DNA of 64,000 nt. Origin: BOG-931 sp963781725 (GTDB lineage: Bacteria; Pseudomonadota; Alphaproteobacteria; Rhizobiales; Xanthobacteraceae). The notes under the pieces were generated by a model. It worked only from the letters and a program-made list of their open reading frames with translations, was not told where the DNA came from and did no database searches. Every line of letters begins with the position of its first letter. Position 1 is the first letter of the stretch. Shown here in pieces: positions 8,323 through 17,306 of this stretch. Position numbers and translations under genes: made by a program. The DNA lies in assembly GCA_963781725.1 (NCBI GenBank), contig CAWAGV010000002.1:310001-374000 (forward strand), given 5' to 3'.

Positions 8323-9498
8323 ATGTTCGATTTCGACCGCGTCATCGAACGGCGCGGAACACATTCTTCGAAGTGGGACAACATCGCGCGTCTTTCAGGC
8401 ATTGAGTCGCCGGACGCGCTAGCGATGTGGGTGGCGGACATGGATTTCGCCGCCCCGCCGGGAGTGACCGCTGCGCTCGCCGCCGAAACCGAACACGCGG
8501 TGCACGGCTATTACGCCGACACCGGGAGCTGGGCGGCGGCGCTCGCCGGCTGGCTGGCGCGGCGTCACGGGCTGACGATAAATCCAAGCTGGGTCAGCCC
8601 GACGCCCGGAATCGTTTCCGGGCTCGGCCTCATCCTCCAGGCGGTGAGTGAAACGGGCGATGAAGTCGTGGTCTTTCCGCCGGCCTATCATGCGTTCCGC
8701 AAGATCATCCTCGCCAACGAACGGCGGATTCTCGACATGCAGCTTGTCGAGACCAACGGCCGCTATGTTATGGACTTCGACGCGCTGCGCCGGAGGCTGA
8801 CGGCGCGAACCAAAGTCGTGTTCCTGTGCAGTCCGCACAATCCCGGCGGCACGGTGTGGTCGCCCGCCGAGCTTAGCGAACTTGCCGCGCTATGCGCCGA
8901 GCGCGACCTGACCCTGGTGTCCGACGAGATCCATTGCGATCTGGTCTTTGCCGGCGCGAAGCATACGCCGACTTTGACGGCCGCGCCCGAGGTCGCGGAT
9001 CGCCTGATCACCTGCGTCGCCGCGACCAAGACATTCAATCTCGCCGGCGCTCATGTCGGCGCCTGCATTATCCCCAATGCCGCATTGAAGCGCCGCGTCG
9101 ACGCGCGGATCGCGGCAAGCGGGCTCGGCTCCTACAACCGGTTTGGCATGATCGCCACCGAAGCCGCCTGGCGGACCGGCGAGCCGTGGCTCGATGCGCT
9201 GCTGCCCTACCTCGCCGAAAACCGCGATCAGCTCGATGCGCGCATTGCCGCCGCGGCGCCCGGCGCACGATCGATGCATCTCGACGGCACCTATCTGGCC
9301 TGGGTCGATTTTTCCGGCACCGGCCTGAAGCCGGAAGAGGTTGCCGCCCGGGTCAAGAAAGCGCGCATCTTCGTCAGTCCGGGCGAGCAGTTCGGACCGG
9401 GCGGCGAAACCTGGCTGCGCATCAATTTCGCCACGCCGCGCCCGATCCTCGAGGATGCGCTCGGACGGCTGGACGAAGTGTTTGCGGATTTGCGGTAG
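8323..9498 (+). CDS. MalY/PatB-type aminotransferase (C-S lyase)
   Basis: A 391-residue fold-type I PLP enzyme of the MalY/PatB group. It has the signature start 'MFDFDRVIERRGTHSSKWD', the domain entry 'LAMWVADMDFAAPPGV', the Asn-Pro-Gly loop 'LCSPHNPGGTVWSPAEL', 'VSDEIHCDLVF', the PLP lysine in 'AATKTFNLAGAHVG', and the C-terminal carboxylate-binding Arg in 'ETWLRINFATPRP'. The group includes cystathionine beta-lyases that release homocysteine, pyruvate and ammonia. The ATG at 8323 is chosen over a TTG three codons upstream because GGAG at 8309 is well spaced. It is convergent with the TRAP binding protein gene. Confidence 0.92.
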   Translation: MFDFDRVIERRGTHSSKWDNIARLSGIESPDALAMWVADMDFAAPPGVTAALAAETEHAVHGYYADTGSWAAALAGWLARRHGLTINPSWVSPTPGIVSGLGLILQAVSETGDEVVVFPPAYHAFRKIILANERRILDMQLVETNGRYVMDFDALRRRLTARTKVVFLCSPHNPGGTVWSPAELSELAALCAERDLTLVSDEIHCDLVFAGAKHTPTLTAAPEVADRLITCVAATKTFNLAGAHVGACIIPNAALKRRVDARIAASGLGSYNRFGMIATEAAWRTGEPWLDALLPYLAENRDQLDARIAAAAPGARSMHLDGTYLAWVDFSGTGLKPEEVAARVKKARIFVSPGEQFGPGGETWLRINFATPRPILEDALGRLDEVFADLR

Positions 9499-9522
9499 CG
9501 CCTCAAACGTCAGGTGCTTCGC

Positions 9523-10602
9523 CTACCCGCCCCTCGCCTCCAGCACACCTTGCGTCGAAATCCGCGACCAGGCTGACACCTTGTCGCGAAAGGCTACGTA
9601 GAAGTCGTGGACCTTTTGCGCGCCGGGACTTTTACCGGCGAGATCGCCCAGCACATCGTTCGCCGTCGTGCGCGCCGCGCCGACGAGATCGGCCGGAAAG
9701 CTGCGAAGCTGCACATTGTCGCGCGTTTTCAGCGTCGCCAGCGCCTCGATGTTGAGGCGTTCCATCTCGGCCAGCGCGTAGGACGCCTCCGCCGCGCAGG
9801 CATGCGTGACGATGGCTTTCATCTCGTCGTCGAGCGTCGCCCAGGTCTTCAGCGAGACGATGCATTCGCCGGTGCCGTTCGGCTTGTTGAAGCCCGGGCC
9901 GTAATAAAACGGCGCGAAGCGATAGAGGCCGAGCGCGATGTCGGAACCGGGCCCGACGAATTCCGCGCCGTCGATCACGCCGGATTGCAGCGCCACCAGA
10001 ATCTCTCCGGGCGACGTGGTCTGCGGAATGGCGCCGAGCCGGCGATAGACTTCGCCGCCGAGCCCGAGCGAGCGGACTTTCAGCCCTTTGACGTCGTCGC
10101 GGTTCTTGATCTCGCGGCGAAACCAGCCGCCCATGCAGACGCCGGTATTGCCGCCCATGAACGGCTTGACGGCGAACGGCGCATAGATCTCGTCCCATAG
10201 CGCCTGGCCGCCGCCGGCGTCGATCCAGGCGACATGCTCGTTCGGCAATAGCCCGAACGGCACCGTGGTGAAGAACGCCGCCGCAGGCTCCTTGCCCTGC
10301 CAGTAGAACGCCGCGGTGTGTCCCATCTCGGCAACGCCGGAACCGACCGCGTCGAGCACTTCGAACGCGGGCACGATTTCGCCGGCGGCCGACACCGTGA
10401 TCTCGAGCCGGCCACCCGACAACGCGCCGATCCGTTCGGCGACGCGCTCCGCCGACATGCCGGGTCCGGGCAGGCGTTTCGGCCACGACGTCACCATCCG
10501 CCAGCGGCGCTTGTCGTTTTGCGCCAGCGCCGGCGCGGCGACCGCACCGGCAAGCCCGAGCGCTGCGCCCGATGCCAACCCGCGGCGTGTGATCCCGCTC
10601 AT
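9523..10602 (-). CDS. TRAP transporter solute-binding protein (DctP family)
   Basis: A 359-residue periplasmic binding protein. The N-terminus has a Tat-like signal ('ITRRGLASGAALGLAGAVAA', cleavage after 'ALAQ'). The mature part starts 'RRWRMVTSWPKRLPGPG' and contains the family core 'ALQSGVIDGAEFVGPGSD', 'GLKVRSLGLGGEVYRRLG' and 'FNKPNGTGECIVS'. TRAP systems take up organic acids with a DctQM membrane pair, but no dctQ or dctM gene is next to it, so this is an orphan binding protein. Its ATG overlaps the stop of the upstream LysR gene by 4 bp (ATGA), which points to translational coupling. Confidence 0.93.
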   Translation of the reverse strand: MSGITRRGLASGAALGLAGAVAAPALAQNDKRRWRMVTSWPKRLPGPGMSAERVAERIGALSGGRLEITVSAAGEIVPAFEVLDAVGSGVAEMGHTAAFYWQGKEPAAAFFTTVPFGLLPNEHVAWIDAGGGQALWDEIYAPFAVKPFMGGNTGVCMGGWFRREIKNRDDVKGLKVRSLGLGGEVYRRLGAIPQTTSPGEILVALQSGVIDGAEFVGPGSDIALGLYRFAPFYYGPGFNKPNGTGECIVSLKTWATLDDEMKAIVTHACAAEASYALAEMERLNIEALATLKTRDNVQLRSFPADLVGAARTTANDVLGDLAGKSPGAQKVHDFYVAFRDKVSAWSRISTQGVLEARGG

Positions 10603-11582
10603 AAATCCGCTCCCTTACGCGATCCGGCCCGCCGCCTGACCGGATACACCGCCGGCGGAATAGTTTGCGCCCAGACATCCTGGATGCGCACGATCTCGGC
10701 CTCGAATGTTTCGAGAAAAAGTTGCGCCTGCACCGAGAGCATCCTGCGCGCCGGCGAAACTACCACGAATTCGGCCATCAGCGGCGGATCGTAGATCGGC
10801 GAAATGACGCGTTCCATCGGGCGGTCGATATCGGCAAAGCAGATCAGGCCGGAGAGGATCGTCACCCAGTCGGTGCGCATCACGAATTGCAGCGTGCTGA
10901 TCATCGCATCCATCTCGATCACGTCGGTGATCTCGATGCCGTGGGTTTCGAAATAGACCTCCATATTGCGGCGGCGGACATTGGACCGGCTGGGCAGCAG
11001 GATCTTCAGCGGGCCGCAATCCTTCAGCCGCACCGGCTCGAAGGGTTTAAGCCCGCGCGAGACGTTCGACACCAGCATTTCCCGATCGCGCGCGATCAGC
11101 TGCGTCTTCAGCCCGACACGGCCTTCGGTCGCCGGCACGATGGCGAAATCCAGGTCACCGTTTTGCACCTGACCGGTCAGCCACGCGCTGTAGCCCTCGA
11201 CGATGTGGATGCGAACGTCGGGATAGCGGCCGACATAGGCTGCGAGCGCGGGCGCCAGCACGGCACGGGTCAGCGTCGGGATCAGGCCGATGCGCAGGTC
11301 GCCGCTGACGCGCGATGCGAATGCGCTCACTTCGGCATTGGCCCTGGCGATCTGCCCGACCGCTTCGAGGCAGCGCTTGTAATAGCGCTGGCCGGCCGGC
11401 GTCGGCGTCACGCCGGTCGCCGAGCGCTCGAACAGCTTGACGCCGAGCGTGCGTTCCGCGGCGGCGACATGCTGGGAAATGCCCGACTGGGTGGAGTTTT
11501 CCCGCGCCGCGGCGCGGGTGAACGAGCCCTCCTCGCACACCGCAATGACCGCTTTGATTTGCCGGAGCGCAATTTCTGCCAT
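10599..11582 (-). CDS. LysR-family transcriptional regulator
   Basis: A 327-residue LysR-type regulator. The N-terminal winged helix-turn-helix is clear ('LRQIKAVIAVCEEGSFTRAA', then 'TQSGISQHVAAAERTLG'), followed by a long effector domain with 'GDLRIGLIPTLTRAVLAPAL'. It lies directly before the TRAP binding protein gene on the same strand with a 4-bp overlap, which is unusual because LysR genes more often face their targets. This suggests it controls uptake through that binding protein and possibly the divergent flavin-dependent enzyme gene, whose start is 97 bp away. The ligand is unknown. Confidence 0.93.
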   Translation of the reverse strand: MAEIALRQIKAVIAVCEEGSFTRAAARENSTQSGISQHVAAAERTLGVKLFERSATGVTPTPAGQRYYKRCLEAVGQIARANAEVSAFASRVSGDLRIGLIPTLTRAVLAPALAAYVGRYPDVRIHIVEGYSAWLTGQVQNGDLDFAIVPATEGRVGLKTQLIARDREMLVSNVSRGLKPFEPVRLKDCGPLKILLPSRSNVRRRNMEVYFETHGIEITDVIEMDAMISTLQFVMRTDWVTILSGLICFADIDRPMERVISPIYDPPLMAEFVVVSPARRMLSVQAQLFLETFEAEIVRIQDVWAQTIPPAVYPVRRRAGSRKGADL

Positions 11583-11679
11583 TAAAAATCCTGATGGCTA
11601 ACGCAACGATATATTAATTCGGCTGGAAGGGCCACGCTTGTTAGTACCCCTCGAGGTGCCCGATTCATCCGGAGGGACC

Positions 11680-12768
11680 ATGAAGCTCGGCTTCTTCACG
11701 ATGCCGATCCATCCGCTGAACAAGGACTGGCGGCAATCGCTGCGCGAAGACCGCGAAGCGTTCCTGCTTGCCGACAAGCTCGGCTATGTCGAGGGCTATG
11801 TCGGCGAACACGCCACGGACCGCGCCGAGAACATCACGTCCTGCACGGTATTCATCGCCAGCCTGATCGACGCCACCAAAACCATCAAGCTCGGCACCGG
11901 CACCATCAACATGCCGAACGCGCATCCGGTCACGACCGCGTCGCAGGTCGCCATGCTCGATCACATGCTCGACGGCCGGTTCATTTTTGGCATCAGCCCG
12001 GGCGGCCTGCTCTCCGACGCCGAGGTTTTCGGCAATCTCGACGCCGACCGCAACGCCATGTTCCTCGAAGCCATCAATGCGGTGCTGAAAATCTGGCAGA
12101 GCGAACCGCCCTACGGCATCGAAGGCAAATACTGGACGATCAAAGTCGAACAGCAGGCGATGCTGGATATCGGCCAGGGCTTCCTGGCCAAGCCGCTGCA
12201 AAAGCCGCATCCGCCCATCGTCGTCACCGCGGTAGCGCCGTTCTCCAAAGGCGTGACGGAAGCCGCAGCCCGCGGCTGGGATCCGATCTCGGCAAACTTC
12301 CTGATGCCGCAATGGGTCAAGAGCCACTGGCCGAAATACGTCGAAGGCTGCGAGCGCGCCGGCCGCAAGGCCGACCCGGCCAACTGGCGCGTCGCCAAAA
12401 GCATCTTTGTCGCCGACGACGACAGGACCGCGAAAGCCTATGTCACCGATCCCGGCAGCCCTTACCGCTACTACTACAGCCAGCTTTACACCAAGCTGAA
12501 GCGCGGCCGGCTCGAACTGTTCAAGACCCGGCGCGACCAGCCGGACAGCGAAATCACGCTCGACGGCATCTGCGACCAGCTCATTATCCACGGCTCGCCC
12601 GACAAGGTCGCCGACGAGCTGCTGAAATTTCGCGACCAGGTCGGCGATTTTGGTACGTTGCTTTACGCCGGCAAGGACTGGCGCGATCCGGAGCTGGGGA
12701 AACGTTCGATGACGCTGCTTGCCGAAAAAGTGCTGCCGAAAGTCAACGCTGCCACCAAGGCGAAGTGA
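11680..12768 (+). CDS. LLM-class flavin-dependent oxidoreductase
   Basis: A 362-residue luciferase-like monooxygenase. It starts 'MKLGFFTMPIHPLNKDW' and contains 'ADKLGYVEGYVGEHATD', 'IKLGTGTINMPNAHPV', 'ASQVAMLDHMLDGRFIFGIS' and 'GGLLSDAEVFG', the blocks of the bacterial luciferase/F420-flavin TIM barrel. These enzymes oxidise substrates with reduced FMN supplied by a separate reductase, or use F420. None is nearby. The ATG at 11680 follows a perfect GGAGGG site. It is divergent from the LysR gene and upstream of a 2-hydroxyacid dehydrogenase, so a small oxidative pathway regulated by LysR is plausible but unproven. Confidence 0.92.
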   Translation: MKLGFFTMPIHPLNKDWRQSLREDREAFLLADKLGYVEGYVGEHATDRAENITSCTVFIASLIDATKTIKLGTGTINMPNAHPVTTASQVAMLDHMLDGRFIFGISPGGLLSDAEVFGNLDADRNAMFLEAINAVLKIWQSEPPYGIEGKYWTIKVEQQAMLDIGQGFLAKPLQKPHPPIVVTAVAPFSKGVTEAAARGWDPISANFLMPQWVKSHWPKYVEGCERAGRKADPANWRVAKSIFVADDDRTAKAYVTDPGSPYRYYYSQLYTKLKRGRLELFKTRRDQPDSEITLDGICDQLIIHGSPDKVADELLKFRDQVGDFGTLLYAGKDWRDPELGKRSMTLLAEKVLPKVNAATKAK

Positions 12769-12795
12769 GCGTGCCGGCTGGTCCTCTCGCCGTTC

Positions 12796-12857
12796 GTCCC
12801 CGCGAAAGCGGGGACCCAGGTTTTGGGGCTCATCTGGATTCCCGCTTGCGCGGGAAT
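12796..12857. repeat. paired hairpin repeat (REP-like)
   Basis: Two perfect hairpins sit in the gap before the dehydrogenase gene. One is GTCCCC-GCGAAAGC-GGGGAC (12796-12815), the other ATTCCCGC-TTGC-GCGGGAAT (12838-12857). Between them CCAG and CTGG also face each other. The same module, with the hairpin types swapped, recurs at 36217-36265, so this is a dispersed repeat family rather than a chance palindrome. Confidence 0.82.
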
Positions 12858-12875
12858 GAGCGGAACTAGGTGCAT

Positions 12876-13865
12876 ATGCCCCGCCCCCGCGTCTTCGTCA
12901 CCCAGCCGATTGCCGAAACAGCCCTGGCACGCCTGCGGGCCGTCGCCGATGTCGAGGTCAATCCGGATGCAAGCCGTGTGCTCGACAAGGCCGCGCTGAT
13001 CGAGGCGGTGAAGCGCTGCGATATTCTTATTGCGCTGCTGCACGACACCGTCGACGCCGAGGTGCTGGCGGCCAATCCGCAGCTCAAGGCAATATCGTCG
13101 ATGAACATCACCCCGGATCGCATCGATCTCGCCGAGGCGACGCGGCGCGGCATCCCGGTGACCAGTATCCCCGCCATCGTCACCGACGCCACCGCCGACA
13201 TCGGCTTTGGCCTGCTGCTCGCGGTGGCGCGCAATATCGTGCTCGGCGACCGCCTGTTCCGCAGCGGCGTCTATCCGGGCTCGCAGTCGAACCATCTCGC
13301 CGGCGCAGCCGTGCACGGCCGGACGCTGGGCCTGATTGGTTTCGGACGGATCGGGCAAGCCATGGCGCGACGCGCGCTCGGTTTCGATATGAAAATTCTC
13401 TACACCGACCCGGTCCGCCTGCCGCTGCAATCGGAACGCAACTTCGAAGCGCGCTATTGCAGCCTTGACGACCTTCTGCGCGAAGCCGATTTCGTCTCAC
13501 TGCATCCGCAGCTCACCCCCGAGACCCGGCATCTCATGAGCGATCGTCAATTCGGGCTGATGAAGCCGACCGCGTTCGTCATCAACAATTCGCGCGGGGC
13601 GGTGATCGACGAGGCCGCTCTGATCCGGGCGCTCAAGGACGGGACGATCGCCGGCGCCGGACTCGACGTCTACGAGCACGAGCCGGACGTGGCGCCGGAA
13701 CTGCTGGCGATGCCGAACGTGGTGTTGACCCCGCACCTCGGCAGCGCCGTGACGCCGCTGCGCGAAGGCATGGCGAATGTCGTCGTCGACAATACCATCG
13801 CGCTGATCGAGGGCCGGCGGCCGACCAGCTGCCTGAACCCGCAAGTCCTGAAAAAGCTGTTCTAG
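12876..13865 (+). CDS. D-isomer-specific 2-hydroxyacid dehydrogenase
   Basis: A 329-residue NAD(P)-dependent 2-hydroxyacid dehydrogenase that reduces 2-oxo acids or oxidises D-2-hydroxy acids. The Rossmann motif is 'LGLIGFGRIGQAMARRAL' and the three catalytic blocks are present: Arg in 'INNSRGAVIDEAAL', Glu in 'DVYEHEPDVAPEL', His in 'VVLTPHLGSAV'. The start is ATG 12876 (MPRPRVFVTQ); a GTG two codons upstream is possible. The last 22 codons lie inside a 72-bp repeat that recurs at 21769, so this 3' end borders the putative island and may have been replaced when it inserted. Confidence 0.93.
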   Translation: MPRPRVFVTQPIAETALARLRAVADVEVNPDASRVLDKAALIEAVKRCDILIALLHDTVDAEVLAANPQLKAISSMNITPDRIDLAEATRRGIPVTSIPAIVTDATADIGFGLLLAVARNIVLGDRLFRSGVYPGSQSNHLAGAAVHGRTLGLIGFGRIGQAMARRALGFDMKILYTDPVRLPLQSERNFEARYCSLDDLLREADFVSLHPQLTPETRHLMSDRQFGLMKPTAFVINNSRGAVIDEAALIRALKDGTIAGAGLDVYEHEPDVAPELLAMPNVVLTPHLGSAVTPLREGMANVVVDNTIALIEGRRPTSCLNPQVLKKLF

Positions 13866-13872
13866 CGGGGGC
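13801..13872 (+). repeat. left copy of 72-bp island-flanking direct repeat
   Basis: The final 65 bp of the dehydrogenase gene plus 7 bp after its stop match 21769-21840 in the same orientation, with 68 of 72 bases identical. Differences are at 13833, 13850, 13855 and 13867. Of the three within the coding part, one is silent and two give conservative changes (Leu to Met, Lys to Arg). Such a repeated gene end is what integration of a mobile element into the 3' end of a gene would leave behind. Confidence 0.85.
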
Positions 13873-13909
13873 TCGTGGTGGAAGGAGTATCCGCCCGCAT
13901 TAACATTTT

Positions 13910-15403
13910 TTATTGCGACGCGTCTACATTACTGTCCGCACTCTTAGCGGCTATCTTCCGTTTGACGAGATCGCTCAAGCGGCCGCGATCGATCTTTCCC
14001 ATTGCGTTTCGCGGCAAATTCTCGACCATAACGAATTTGGTCGGCCAGAACGCCCGCTCGATGCGGGCCTGGCAATAAGATTTCAACTCTTCTGCATCGA
14101 TCTTGTCGAAGCTGACCAAGACTGCACAAATTTCGTTATTACCGAACGCGTTTGGTAAGGCCAAAACGGCGGCTTCGGTAACGCCCCGACATTGTGAGAG
14201 CACAAGCTCGATGGTCTCGGGACTGACTTTGTCTCCACCCAAGTTTAATACAGATTCCTGCCTTCCCGTTATAAAAAGCATGTTTTCGGAATTCAGCATC
14301 CCCAAATCGCCGGGATAGAACCATCCGTCGCGGAACGCCGATTCTGAGGCCTCAGGATTTCCAAAGTAACCGTCGACGGCGAACTCGCTTCGAATTCGCA
14401 CGCGGCCTTCCTGGCCCGCCGGCAGAATCCCACCTGCCTCGTCGACAATCTGAATGGTGACACCGGGTGTTACGAACCCAACCGCTTGTGGCGCAACGTC
14501 GACTTCACGCGCATGGGCGCTTGCCGACATATTTGTCTCGGTAGACCCGTAGACAACAAAAACTTGTGAGCAGATGCGTGCACGGACACGATCTGACAAC
14601 GCGCGTGATAGAACATCGCCGGTTGTAAGAACAACTTCTATATTACTTTGATATTCCGGAATGGTATCGAACCATCGCAGCATGTTCTCCAGGCCACCTG
14701 GCGAAGACGCTACGCACTGCACCTTATAGTCTTCGATCACCCTTAACGTGGATGCAAAATCGGGACCGGGAAAAACAGCAAGGCCGCCCCGCCACAGCGT
14801 GTAGAACAAAAATTGAATTCCGAGAGAGGAGGAGATCGGCATGTCGCTATAGATGCGGGAGCAATTTGCTGCCCGATCGCCGTAAACTATCACGCTCCGC
14901 CCGATACGATTTGTCAGGAGCTTGTGGGTCAGCGCGACCGCTTTCGGCGCCCTCGTTGTTCCTGAGGTTAGAACGAGGCGGCATATGTCGTCCTCATGGG
15001 TCTGCGGTAATAGGTGTGGTTCCAGCGGCTGTCCTTCGCCGTCCATCCATGAAAGATCGGCCAGCACGAACTTGCCGCCGGCAAAGGTTGAGTTTTCTAC
15101 ATCTGTGATAATCGCCTCGATCTTAAGGGACGGTAAGGACTGTCCGCTTCGTATTGAAAGCGTGATCAATCCCAGCCGCGCTGCAGCAATCATAACGACT
15201 GCATGAAAGATCACGTCCTCAATACTAATGGCAACGATGGCGCCTTTCGAAAGTCCATAAGCGTGGAGCTTACGGCTGATGTTGTGGACTGACACTTCGA
15301 GGCGCCGGTACGAGATACGCCCGATCCCGGGTCCCGGCGCGCAGAGTGCTGTCGCTGGAGGCTGGCGACGGCACTGAAACAGTATTGGGTCAACGATGTT
15401 CAT
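13910..15403 (-). CDS. adenylate-forming acyl-CoA synthetase-like enzyme 1
   Basis: A 497-residue ANL-superfamily enzyme (class I adenylate-forming). It carries the core motifs: P-loop-like 'RLVLTSGTTRAPKAVALT', 'VVYGSTETNMSAS', 'YPGDLGML', the hinge region 'LGGDKVSPETIE' and the C-terminal catalytic Lys in 'PRNAMGKIDRGRL'. Such enzymes activate a carboxylic acid as acyl-AMP and usually transfer it to CoA or a carrier protein. The start 'MNIVDPILFQCRRQP' is shared closely with the next gene upstream. It is the last gene of the left-facing pair; the upstream partner ends 13 bp before it. The acyl substrate is unknown. Confidence 0.9.
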   Translation of the reverse strand: MNIVDPILFQCRRQPPATALCAPGPGIGRISYRRLEVSVHNISRKLHAYGLSKGAIVAISIEDVIFHAVVMIAAARLGLITLSIRSGQSLPSLKIEAIITDVENSTFAGGKFVLADLSWMDGEGQPLEPHLLPQTHEDDICRLVLTSGTTRAPKAVALTHKLLTNRIGRSVIVYGDRAANCSRIYSDMPISSSLGIQFLFYTLWRGGLAVFPGPDFASTLRVIEDYKVQCVASSPGGLENMLRWFDTIPEYQSNIEVVLTTGDVLSRALSDRVRARICSQVFVVYGSTETNMSASAHAREVDVAPQAVGFVTPGVTIQIVDEAGGILPAGQEGRVRIRSEFAVDGYFGNPEASESAFRDGWFYPGDLGMLNSENMLFITGRQESVLNLGGDKVSPETIELVLSQCRGVTEAAVLALPNAFGNNEICAVLVSFDKIDAEELKSYCQARIERAFWPTKFVMVENLPRNAMGKIDRGRLSDLVKRKIAAKSADSNVDASQ

Positions 15404-15416
15404 GGTGAAATGCCGC

Positions 15417-16886
15417 TCATAAACTTTTACGGGTAGTCTTGATCAGCCCGGCTGCGACCTCGGGAAGGCGTGGCCTGTCGATCTTTCCCTGACCACTTCG
15501 CGGCAGCGCATCGGTCTGAATAATCTGGACGGGGACCCATGCGGGGGAGAGTCTTTGGGCGCAAAATTCACGCAGCGCCACATCGTCGATGGCCGCCCCT
15601 GCGACGATCAGGGCAACGAGCCTGCTAATGCCGAGGTCGTCATTGACCAGAAGAACGGCCGCCTCACGGATATTCGGAAACTCGCCGATTGTGCTCTCCA
15701 CCCGCTCTGGACTCACGGTGTCACCGCCGACATTCAGCGCAGTTTTTTCTCGCCCGGTGATGACCAGAATTCCTTCAGGCGTAATGTGACCGATGTCTCC
15801 GGAATAAAAATAACCATCGCGAAAGAATTTCGCGGTCAATTCCTCATCGCGAAAATAGCCGCTGGCCATGTTGTCGGAGCGAATTCGCAGCACGCCGTCT
15901 TGCAGAGGCGGCAGCGATTTCCCCGACTTATCGATCGCTTCAACCGTGACGCCGGGCTGTATGAAGCCAACAGCTCCGGCCTGCCGTTCAAGAACGCTTG
16001 CCGGACCGAATGCCACCGTTGTGGTCTCGGTGGAGCCGTAAGAGGAATACAAATTTTGGCACAAGCGGGTGCGGGCGCGTTGCGAAAGCTGCCGCGACAA
16101 AAGCCCTCCCTGGCAAATGATATGGTCGAAGGACACTTCAAAGTCGGGATCCGCCTCGAAAAATCTCAGATATTCACCGAGGCTATAGGGCGACGTAGCC
16201 ATCCCCTGCACCTTATGAAGGCTGATGGCTTGCAATATGTCTGCTGGTTCGGGACCAAGGAAAAATATTGTTCCGCCCCGGCTCAACAGCGCCAGGGCGT
16301 AACGAAATCCGGGAGATGTTCCGAAGCCGAGGTCGCAATACAGCCGGGAACAATGCGCGAAGCGTGGCCCCTTCGAATAGGTGTAGTGGGCGATGCGCGC
16401 CGCCAGCAGCTGGTGCGAGAAAGCAATACCCTTGGGTTCGCCTGTCGAACCCGAAGTCAAAATGATGCGGCAAATCTCCTGATCGCCGCCCTTGACGGAA
16501 GCGGGCTTGGCAGCTCCATCGCCCTGCAGCCATGAGTGATCGACGGCGACGACCGTCGAATCGGTAATAACCCTGTTTGGTGTGTCTGTAAGAACAAGAT
16601 CGGGTTTTGTTGCCGCAGTTATATTGTTACCGCGCATCGACATCGTCGTTGCGCCCATGTGCATGAGCCCGAGCGTGCACGCAACATGCAGAACTGTATC
16701 GGTCAGACCTAGCGCAACAATATTCCCCGGCGCTATTCCGGATTTCAGCGCCGTTCGCGCCACATTGTGAATGAAGGTCTCCAGGGATTTATAGGTTACG
16801 GATTCAATTCTCGCCCCGGGAACGCATATGGCCGTCGCCAAAGGGTTCAGTTTGCACTGAAAGAGGATCGGTTCGACAATGTTCAT
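15417..16886 (-). CDS. adenylate-forming acyl-CoA synthetase-like enzyme 2
   Basis: A 489-residue ANL enzyme, paralogous to its downstream neighbour. N-terminus 'MNIVEPILFQCKLNP'. Motifs: 'RIILTSGSTGEPKGIAFSH', 'SSYGSTETTTVAFG', 'YSGDIGHI', 'ALNVGGDTVSPERVE' and the catalytic Lys in 'PRSGQGKIDRPRL'. All residues needed for adenylation and for the second half-reaction appear intact. It has no membrane segment and no attached carrier domain. It is the promoter-proximal gene of the left-facing pair, starting 420 bp from the divergent outer-membrane barrel gene. Two equally paralogous genes face the other way at 18309 and 19752. Confidence 0.9.
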   Translation of the reverse strand: MNIVEPILFQCKLNPLATAICVPGARIESVTYKSLETFIHNVARTALKSGIAPGNIVALGLTDTVLHVACTLGLMHMGATTMSMRGNNITAATKPDLVLTDTPNRVITDSTVVAVDHSWLQGDGAAKPASVKGGDQEICRIILTSGSTGEPKGIAFSHQLLAARIAHYTYSKGPRFAHCSRLYCDLGFGTSPGFRYALALLSRGGTIFFLGPEPADILQAISLHKVQGMATSPYSLGEYLRFFEADPDFEVSFDHIICQGGLLSRQLSQRARTRLCQNLYSSYGSTETTTVAFGPASVLERQAGAVGFIQPGVTVEAIDKSGKSLPPLQDGVLRIRSDNMASGYFRDEELTAKFFRDGYFYSGDIGHITPEGILVITGREKTALNVGGDTVSPERVESTIGEFPNIREAAVLLVNDDLGISRLVALIVAGAAIDDVALREFCAQRLSPAWVPVQIIQTDALPRSGQGKIDRPRLPEVAAGLIKTTRKSL

Positions 16887-17306
16887 TTTAACTTGCTAAC
16901 TCACGCTTGGTGCTGCGCACAACGGTTTCGTTTATCGAGCCTGACTTGGACCGCGCGAGTGGGCACCCTTGCGGCAAATGCCTGTGCGGAGGCTGCCAGA
17001 TGAGCGCGGTCGGGGCCAAGCATGCAAGTTGCTGCCTGTGATCTCACCGCACATTGTGATCCGAGGAACGTACAACCAATTACCATCGGCGGCTCGATTT
17101 AGTAATGCCGATAACAATATGTTTTAACTTGGAAATTTGCGCCTGTTCGGGGAATTTTCGCCTGTTGCGCAAATATCGCACCGCTCGAGAATATCGCGCC
17201 GATGACCATGGATAACTCAAGTCTTCATTGAGTCTGCAACATGCCGATTCTATGTTCTGCGCACGGATGCACGACATCCATGGAATCATCAGTAAAGGGG
17301 GCTAAA
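16887..17306. promoter_or_regulatory. divergent control region of the adenylation island
   Basis: This 420-bp gap separates two divergent transcripts and shows no convincing gene. It is A/T-rich toward the barrel gene and contains spaced repeated words: CGCCTGTT at 17140 and 17159 (19 bp apart), and AATATCGC at 17172 and 17190 (18 bp apart). Two-turn spacing on one DNA face suggests regulator sites, which is inference only. The barrel gene has an AAGGGG ribosome site at about 17294. Confidence 0.45.
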
